From positions 1 to 63,924 of the forward strand of contig CANAAV010000015.1 in the NCBI GenBank assembly GCA_947346365.1: a DNA stretch of 63,924 bases, in the 5' to 3' direction. Shown in pieces: positions 58,442-63,924 of the stretch. The stretch is from an uncultured Flavonifractor sp. GTDB lineage: Bacteria > Bacillota > Clostridia > Oscillospirales > Oscillospiraceae. Within the stretch, counting starts at the first letter, position 1; the number at the start of each line of letters is the position of its first letter. The notes below the pieces were generated by a model. The model was given only the letters and a program-made list of their open reading frames with translations, did no database searches and was not told the origin of the DNA. The position numbers and the translations under genes are program-made.

Positions 58442-58906
58442 GTGAGGCGCGGCGACAGAGAAGTCAAGGAGATTGGAGAGATCATCCGGATTATGGAGGG
58501 CTGCGATGTGTGCCGGCTGGCCTTTCACGGTGAGGACTGCCCATATATCCTCCCGCTGAATTTCGGCATGGAAGTGCGGGAGGGCAGGATTACCCTGTAT
58601 TTTCACGGAGCGGCGGAGGGGACGAAATACCGGCTGCTGGCCCGGGATAACCGGGTATCTTTTGAAATGGACCGGGGACACGAGTTGGTTTTCGACCGGG
58701 AGCGGGGCTACTGCACCATGCGCTATGAGAGCGTGATTGGCCGGGGCAGGCTCCAGGTGGTTGAGGAGGAGGAGAAGCTGCCAGCGCTGTCGGCGCTGAT
58801 GGCCCACTACCACGGAGGAGACGCCGCGTTCAATCCAGCGGCAATTCCCCGCACCACGGTGCTTAAGCTGGCGGTGGAGGAGGCAACCGGAAAAGTGAAG
58901 AGGTAA
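58442..58906 (+). CDS. NimA-like flavin-nucleotide-binding protein (PNPOx-like fold)
   Basis: A 154-residue split-barrel protein (RRGDREVKEIGEIIRIMEGC, VCRLAFHGEDCPYILPLNFG, YFHGAAEGTKYRLLARDNRV). It matches the pyridoxamine 5'-phosphate oxidase-like group that includes the nitroimidazole reductase NimA. The usual start MRRxDRE is reached with the GTG at 58442; a GTG two codons earlier is closer to AAGGAAAGG. It binds FMN or heme in relatives. The upstream gap (58298-58441) has no clear hairpin. Confidence 0.82.
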   Translation: MRRGDREVKEIGEIIRIMEGCDVCRLAFHGEDCPYILPLNFGMEVREGRITLYFHGAAEGTKYRLLARDNRVSFEMDRGHELVFDRERGYCTMRYESVIGRGRLQVVEEEEKLPALSALMAHYHGGDAAFNPAAIPRTTVLKLAVEEATGKVKR

Positions 58907-59004
58907 GCCCGCCAGAATATGAATAAACTATGAACTTTTCAAAAAGAGCAGGATTTTGGGCAGAGGAGGCGTATATAGACAAGTAGCGGAAAGAGGTGGT
59001 TTTC

Positions 59005-60009
59005 GTGACGCTCAGAGAACAGACTGAGCAGCGCGAGCGGGAGACGCTGTCTGTACATGCCTGCCTGTCGGCACAGTCCAAGGGGAGGCTGCATCCGGTG
59101 GAGCCGTGCCCGGTGCGCACCTGCTTCCAGCGGGACATTGACCGGATTGTCCATTCGAAGGCTTTCCGGCGGCTCAAGCACAAGACCCAGGTTTTTTTGG
59201 AGCCGGAGGGAGACCATTACCGCACCCGTATGACCCACACCATCGAGGTGGCCCGGATTGCCCGGACCATCGCCCGGGGGCTGGGGCTGAACGAGGACCT
59301 GGCGGAAGCGGCGGCCTACGGCCACGATTTGGGGCACACCCCCTTTGGGCATGCCGGAGAGCGGGTGCTCAATGAGATCATGCCCGGCGGCTTTGCCCAT
59401 AATGAGCAGTCCCTGCGGGTGGTAGACCGGCTGGAGCAGGGGGGCGGGGGGCTGAATCTGACGTATGAGGTCCGCCGGGGCATCCTGTGCCACACGGGTG
59501 AAGACCGGGCTGAGACGCTGGAGGGACGGCTGCTGCGTCTGGCGGATCAAATCGCTTATGTCAACCACGATATTGACGACGCCATTCGGGGGAGAATCAT
59601 TTACCCCATGGATATCCCTTTGACGGTGTCCCAGCGGCTGGGCTTTACCCATTCCGAACGGATCAGCTTCTTGGTGCGGGACATCATTGAAAATAGCGGC
59701 GGAAAAGACGACATTCTCCAGTCGCCGCCCTTTCAGGAGGCGCTGGCGGAGCTGCGGTCTTTTATGTTTGCCTACGTCTACCACAACCCCGTGGCCAAGG
59801 GGGAGGAGGGCAGGGCTCAGGACATGCTCCGGCGGCTGTTCGACGCCTACCGGGCAGACCCGGACCGGCTGCCTTCGGAGTTCCAGGATATCCGGGCGAA
59901 AGAGGGAATAGACCGGGCGGTATGCGACTATATCTCCGGCATGACCGACAAGTTCGCTGTGGAGCAGTTTGCGCAGCTGTTTATACCCAAATCCTGGAGC
60001 GTAAAATGA
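59005..60009 (+). CDS. dgt: dGTP triphosphohydrolase-like HD protein
   Basis: A 334-residue HD-domain protein of the Dgt group: RDIDRIVHSKAFRRLKHKTQ, the metal-binding HTIEVARIAR and HDLGHTPFGHAGERVLNEI segments, NEQSLRVVDRLE and the QIAYVNHDIDDAIR histidine-aspartate pair. These enzymes cut dNTPs to nucleosides and PPPi and help set dNTP pools. GTG at 59005 is chosen because AGAGGTGG is seven bases upstream. It heads the group dgt, PilZ gene, dnaG, rpoD. Confidence 0.9.
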   Translation: MTLREQTEQRERETLSVHACLSAQSKGRLHPVEPCPVRTCFQRDIDRIVHSKAFRRLKHKTQVFLEPEGDHYRTRMTHTIEVARIARTIARGLGLNEDLAEAAAYGHDLGHTPFGHAGERVLNEIMPGGFAHNEQSLRVVDRLEQGGGGLNLTYEVRRGILCHTGEDRAETLEGRLLRLADQIAYVNHDIDDAIRGRIIYPMDIPLTVSQRLGFTHSERISFLVRDIIENSGGKDDILQSPPFQEALAELRSFMFAYVYHNPVAKGEEGRAQDMLRRLFDAYRADPDRLPSEFQDIRAKEGIDRAVCDYISGMTDKFAVEQFAQLFIPKSWSVK

Positions 60010-60082
60010 GAGATCACATTTTCCGGCTGCGGCGCAGGCTTTGGCCGGGGGGAGCATTTACTACATTGGGAGGTAGAAGAAG

Positions 60083-60457
60083 ATGAGCAGTGAAACGGCG
60101 GCCCAAAGGACCTATATTCACCGTGCGGCCGAGCGGTACAGCATCGGCCAAAAGGCAGAAGTACATAACGCCTACAGCGGAATGGCTGAGCGGGAGGCAT
60201 TTGCGTGCGTATTGGACGATTTGAGTACAGGAGGCGCCCGGATCACGACCGAGCATCCCTTTGATACCGGCGACACAGTGCAGGTGGTGGTGCAGCTCTC
60301 CGCCGCGGGCGCGCACTGGAAGCTGTACGGTTCTATCGTCTGGAAGTGCAAGCTGTGTGAGGAGGGCATGTCTTACGGCATCTGTTTTGCCTCACTGCCC
60401 CCTAAAGAGGAGGCGTTGCTGTTTAAAGAGCTGTCCCGGTTTGAAAGCAGGGCTTAA
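60083..60457 (+). CDS. PilZ-domain protein
   Basis: A 124-residue single PilZ domain: RYSIGQKAEVHNAYSGMAER opening strands, then LDDLSTGGARITTEHPFDTG with the D/NxSxxG c-di-GMP motif, and a GICFASLPPKEEALLFKELS tail. The usual RxxxR before the first strand is not clear here (only one Arg, in RYSI, is placed right), so binding of c-di-GMP is uncertain. GGGAGGTAGAAG precedes the ATG. It sits between dgt and dnaG, linking second-messenger sensing to replication genes only by position. Confidence 0.78.
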   Translation: MSSETAAQRTYIHRAAERYSIGQKAEVHNAYSGMAEREAFACVLDDLSTGGARITTEHPFDTGDTVQVVVQLSAAGAHWKLYGSIVWKCKLCEEGMSYGICFASLPPKEEALLFKELSRFESRA

Positions 60458-60529
60458 TCTGGCAATAAAAGGGATATTTTCGTATGAAACCGGGCAATCA
60501 AGGCAAAGATAGGCGGAAGGAGGACCACT

Positions 60530-62311
60530 GTGCCCATACCGGAGCAGTTTATTGATGAATTGGTGGCCCGGAGTGAAATTTCCGAGGTGGTTTCTTCTTA
60601 TGTAAACCTGACGCGCAAAGGTGGGAACCTATGGGGGCTGTGTCCCTTTCACAACGAAAAGACCCCATCCTTTTCCGTATCCACGGACAAGCAGATCTAC
60701 CACTGCTTTGGCTGCGGCAAGGGGGGCGGAGTAATCTCGTTTATTATGGAGATGGAAAATCTGCCCTTTCCCGATGCGGTGCGCCTGCTGGCCCAGCGGG
60801 CGGGAATGGAGGTGCCGGAGACAGGGCGTGACGGAGAGGGCCGGAAAAAGCGGGCCCGGTCCCTGGAGGCCAACAAGCTGGCCGCCCGGTTTTACCACGA
60901 CTATCTGAAGGGGCCCGGCGGCGGCCGGGTGCGGGAGTATATCGTCCAGCGCCGCATCACCCCGCGGACGGCCACCCGGTTCGGCCTGGGAGCCGCGCCG
61001 GACGGGTGGGACACACTGGTTCGGCATATGGTGCAGCAGGGCTTTGACAAGCTGGAGCTCATTGACGCGGGGCTGGCGGTGGCGGGAAAAAACGGGAGAA
61101 TATATGATAAATTCCGCTCCCGGCTGATCCTCCCGGTGATCGACACAAGAGGGGACGTGGCCGGATTTACCAGCCGCCTTCTGCCCGGGGAGGAGGGCGC
61201 TAAGTACCTGAACACCCCGGAGACCGCCGTATTCAAAAAAGGGCGGCTGGTTTACGCGCTTAACTTTGCGAAACAGACCAAACGTCCCAATCTGGTGCTG
61301 GTGGAGGGCAATATTGACGTGATTACCCTGCACCAGGCGGGGTTTGACAATGTGGTGGCCACTATGGGCACTTCCCTGACGGAGGACCACGCCCGGCTGC
61401 TGGCCCGATACACCAGAGAGCTGGTGCTGTGCTATGACAACGACCCGGCTGGGAAGCAGTCCACCGACCGGGTGCTCAACATTTTACGCAACGCCGATTT
61501 GAGCGTGCGGGTGCTTCAGCTCCCCAACGCCTATGATGGCGAGGGGAAGCCCTTAAAGCAGGACCCGGACGATTTCATAAAAAAGTTCGGACCGGCCGCG
61601 TTTGAAAAGTGTCTCAGCGGCAGCGCGGAGCAGAACGATTACCGGCTGGATGTGCTGCTGCAAAAGCATGATTTGTCCAGTGATGAGGGGCGGGTGGCCT
61701 ATCTGCGGGAGGCGGTAGAGGCGGTGGCCGCCTTGCAGAGTCCCATCGAGCGGGAGATTTACGGCGCCAAGGCCGCCGCCCGCGCGGGTATTGCGCCGGA
61801 GGCCATGTCCCAGGAGGTGAAGCGCTTCCGAAAAAACCGCGCCTGGCAGGCCAGGAAAAAACAGGCCCGCAGGGATTTGACCCCCGCTGTCCAGCTCCAG
61901 CCCAAGGCCAGGCAGCTGCGCTATGAGAATATGCGCTCCGGCCGGGCAGAGGAGGGAGTGCTGCGGCTTTTGCTGCTGGAGCCCGCTCTTTTTTCAGAGG
62001 TGGAGCGCCTGGCGCCGGAGCAGTTTTCTTCCCCGGTGCTGGGGCGCATTTATGCTCTGCTGCTGTGCCGCCGCAGGGAGGGGCGCTCTACCCAGCTGGC
62101 GGCCCTTGCGGGAGAGCTGAGCGGGGAAGAGATGGACCATTTGACCGGTATCCTGGACCAGCCTGCGGCGCTCTCCCACGGGCGGCAGGCGTTGCAGGAT
62201 TACATAGAGATCATAGAGACCGAGGCCCTCAAGCGGATGGGTGGGGATGCGATGGACCCCCTGCTTGCGGCGCGGGAGAAGTTCAGAGAGAAAAAAAGCT
62301 ATGGAGGATAA
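60530..62311 (+). CDS. dnaG: DNA primase
   Basis: A 593-residue primase. The zinc-binding CHC2 domain has C38, H41, C59 and C62 ([25 protein letters not shown]). The Toprim catalytic core is at about 255-345 ([33 protein letters not shown]), and a C-terminal helicase-binding region follows. It makes RNA primers at the replication fork. The start is GTG at 60530 with GGAAGGAGG upstream. It ends 4 bases before the rpoD start, so the classical dnaG-rpoD macromolecular synthesis arrangement is kept. Confidence 0.96.
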   Translation: MPIPEQFIDELVARSEISEVVSSYVNLTRKGGNLWGLCPFHNEKTPSFSVSTDKQIYHCFGCGKGGGVISFIMEMENLPFPDAVRLLAQRAGMEVPETGRDGEGRKKRARSLEANKLAARFYHDYLKGPGGGRVREYIVQRRITPRTATRFGLGAAPDGWDTLVRHMVQQGFDKLELIDAGLAVAGKNGRIYDKFRSRLILPVIDTRGDVAGFTSRLLPGEEGAKYLNTPETAVFKKGRLVYALNFAKQTKRPNLVLVEGNIDVITLHQAGFDNVVATMGTSLTEDHARLLARYTRELVLCYDNDPAGKQSTDRVLNILRNADLSVRVLQLPNAYDGEGKPLKQDPDDFIKKFGPAAFEKCLSGSAEQNDYRLDVLLQKHDLSSDEGRVAYLREAVEAVAALQSPIEREIYGAKAAARAGIAPEAMSQEVKRFRKNRAWQARKKQARRDLTPAVQLQPKARQLRYENMRSGRAEEGVLRLLLLEPALFSEVERLAPEQFSSPVLGRIYALLLCRRREGRSTQLAALAGELSGEEMDHLTGILDQPAALSHGRQALQDYIEIIETEALKRMGGDAMDPLLAAREKFREKKSYGG

Positions 62312-62315
62312 CCGC

Positions 62316-63728
62316 ATGAGTGAAAAGAGCAGCGCCCCAAAGCAGGTCCATGTGCACCCCTTTGCCTCAGAGGATCAAAAAAAGCCCCAGATGAGCAACG
62401 AGCAGAAGATGGAGCAGGGCAAGATTGAGATTATGAAGGTGGTAGAGGGAGTTCAGGGGGCTGAAAAACTGGCGGAGCTCATTGAGCGCGGCAAAAAAAA
62501 GGGCAAGCTCTCCGCCAGCGAGCTCATGGACGTGCTGGAGAACCTGGACCTGGAGACCGAGCAGATGGACCGCATTTACGATACCTTGGAAAATCTGGGG
62601 ATCGACACGGTGGGCGAGGACTATCTGCCGGAGCTGCCCGATGAGGTTCCTCCGGTGGAGGAGCTGGAGGATATCCCGGAAGAGGAGATTGTGGACCCCA
62701 ATACCCTGGTGGATTCTTTCAGCATTGACGACCCTGTGCGTATGTACCTGAAGGAGATTGGCAAGGTCAATCTCCTCACCCCGGAGGAAGAGATCGAGCT
62801 GGCCCAGGCCATGGGAGCCGGGGATGCGGCCAAAGAGCAGCTGGAGCTGGTGCTGGAAGGGACGGATCTGCGCCAGATCCGGCGGCAGATGGCGGGAGAG
62901 GGGGAGCGGCGGTCCCCCACGCCGGCGGAGATGGCGCAGGCGTTGGGAATTACAACAGAGTATATGGAAGAGCTGCTGGCCCTGGAGCAGGCCGTAAAGC
63001 GGGGAGAGCGGGCGAAGCAGCGCCTGGCGGAGGCGAATCTGCGCCTGGTGGTCTCCATCGCTAAGCGGTACGTAGGCCGGGGGATGCTCTTTCTGGACTT
63101 GATTCAGGAGGGCAACCTGGGGCTGATTAAGGCGGTGGAGAAGTTTGATTACACCAAGGGCTATAAGTTTTCTACCTATGCCACCTGGTGGATCCGTCAG
63201 GCTATCACCCGTGCCATTGCCGACCAGGCCCGTACCATCCGCATTCCGGTGCACATGGTGGAGACCATCAACAAGGTGATCCGGGTCAACCGGCAGCTGC
63301 TTCAGGAGCTGGGCCACGATCCCACGCCGGAGGAGACCGCCGCTGAGATGAATATGCCGGTGGATAAGGTTCGGGAAATTTTAAAGATCGCCCAGGAGCC
63401 GGTCAGCCTTGAGACGCCCATCGGTGAGGAGGAGGACTCCCACCTGGGGGACTTTATCCCGGATGAGGACGCCTCCGAGCCCTCTGAGGCCGCCAGCTTT
63501 ACCCTGCTGAAGGAGCAGCTGGTGGATGTGCTGAGCACCCTGACGCCCCGGGAGGAAAAGGTGCTCAAGCTGCGCTTTGGCATTGAGGACGGGCGTACCC
63601 GCACCTTGGAAGAGGTGGGTAAGGAGTTTAACGTCACCCGTGAGCGCATTCGCCAAATTGAGGCCAAGGCTCTGCGGAAATTGCGCCACCCCTCCCGCTC
63701 TAAAAAGCTGAAGGATTTCCTCAATTAG
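62316..63728 (+). CDS. rpoD: primary RNA polymerase sigma factor (SigA)
   Basis: A 470-residue group 1 sigma factor. An N-terminal acidic region 1.1-like segment is followed by region 1.2 ([20 protein letters not shown]), region 2 ([20 protein letters not shown], then [20 protein letters not shown]), region 3 and region 4 ([38 protein letters not shown]). It directs transcription from TTGACA/TATAAT promoters like those noted across this window. GGAGG at 62303-62307 supports the ATG at 62316. Confidence 0.97.
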   Translation: MSEKSSAPKQVHVHPFASEDQKKPQMSNEQKMEQGKIEIMKVVEGVQGAEKLAELIERGKKKGKLSASELMDVLENLDLETEQMDRIYDTLENLGIDTVGEDYLPELPDEVPPVEELEDIPEEEIVDPNTLVDSFSIDDPVRMYLKEIGKVNLLTPEEEIELAQAMGAGDAAKEQLELVLEGTDLRQIRRQMAGEGERRSPTPAEMAQALGITTEYMEELLALEQAVKRGERAKQRLAEANLRLVVSIAKRYVGRGMLFLDLIQEGNLGLIKAVEKFDYTKGYKFSTYATWWIRQAITRAIADQARTIRIPVHMVETINKVIRVNRQLLQELGHDPTPEETAAEMNMPVDKVREILKIAQEPVSLETPIGEEEDSHLGDFIPDEDASEPSEAASFTLLKEQLVDVLSTLTPREEKVLKLRFGIEDGRTRTLEEVGKEFNVTRERIRQIEAKALRKLRHPSRSKKLKDFLN

Positions 63729-63769
63729 AAAAAGACTCCCGCCCGGACAGGGCGCTCCATAGAGAAGCG

Positions 63770-63808
63770 AAGGGCAAGACAGACCGCAACGGTTTGCCTT
63801 GCCCTTTG
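63770..63808 (+). terminator. terminator after rpoD
   Basis: AAGGGCAAG (63770-63778) pairs with CTTGCCCTT (63798-63806), with further pairing of ACCG/CGGT inside the loop. A short T-rich end follows. Confidence 0.75.
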
Positions 63809-63809
63809 T

Positions 63810-63924
63810 TGTGAAGAAGAAAACCACGGGCTATGCCCGAGGAGCCAAAAAGGCTATGCCTATGCGGAGAAAAAGGATAGGAAAAGGATGTAAAGAAAGT
63901 AATATGGTTGAGTATAGGCATAAA
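63810..63924. other. no feature recognised to the window end
   Basis: These 115 bases are AT-richer than the genes and contain two GGCTATGCC words 20 bases apart. No gene, promoter or stable hairpin is convincing. Confidence 0.5.

Overview
The window is a high-GC chromosomal segment of an anaerobic gut-type member of the Clostridia, most likely Oscillospiraceae (Flavonifractor or Pseudoflavonifractor-like). The evidence is the Firmicutes gene content (T-box before alaS, IreB, a primase-sigmaA operon, DUF4250), the rubrerythrin/rubredoxin pair, the strong Shine-Dalgarno sites and the codon use. This placement is inferred from protein resemblance and no database was searched. No rRNA, tRNA or CRISPR array was seen.

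Layout. (1) 1-1091 is the worn edge of an integrated element: a ParA ATPase cut by the window edge, a truncated large serine recombinase and a small element-associated protein. (2) 1257-20414 is an aldarate (glucarate/galactarate) catabolic locus. Two tandem LysR genes diverge from a 15-gene run holding a Dpp/Opp-type ABC importer, two paralogous amidases, a C45 (AAT-like) hydrolase, a UxaA/GarD-type dehydratase, a GarR-type reductase, a DapA-family aldolase or dehydratase, two glucarate dehydratases and a glycerate 2-kinase. The expected flow is uptake, possible amide cleavage, dehydration to ketodeoxyaldarate, cleavage to pyruvate and tartronate semialdehyde, reduction to glycerate and phosphorylation. 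(3) 20505-31151, minus strand, is a dense protein-phosphorylation locus: an SLH-domain surface protein, a zinc-ribbon FHA protein, two PP2C phosphatases, a membrane trypsin-like protease with FHA, a VWA-FHA membrane protein, a split RDD-FHA protein and two eukaryotic-like kinases carrying Sel1 or MORN repeats. A collagen-like gene lies just upstream.

(4) 31894-44073 is mostly housekeeping: a T-box leader, an ASCH protein and alaS, then DUF4250, HIT, XRE, comEC, holA, RNase M5-like, rubrerythrin, rubredoxin and a large carbohydrate-binding-type lipoprotein. (5) 44258-53030 holds two divergent cobalamin riboswitches. The plus-strand one leads a nickel/peptide-type ABC operon with two binding lipoproteins, a frameshifted His-rich peptide and a MATE transporter. 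The minus-strand one has no gene of its own in view. (6) 53179-63924 holds ireB, a compact array of six DnaA-box-like sites, a split threonine/serine exporter, a YjjG-type phosphatase, an SGNH hydrolase with a DUF4358 lipoprotein, YigZ, a NimA-like flavoprotein and the run dgt, PilZ, dnaG, rpoD.

The strongest candidates for undescribed biology are the kinase/phosphatase/FHA locus (with a G10 tract inside one kinase's glycine loop and a frameshift in its RDD-FHA gene), the coupling of a peptide-type importer and amidases to aldarate breakdown, the orphan cobalamin riboswitch, and the DnaA-box array.
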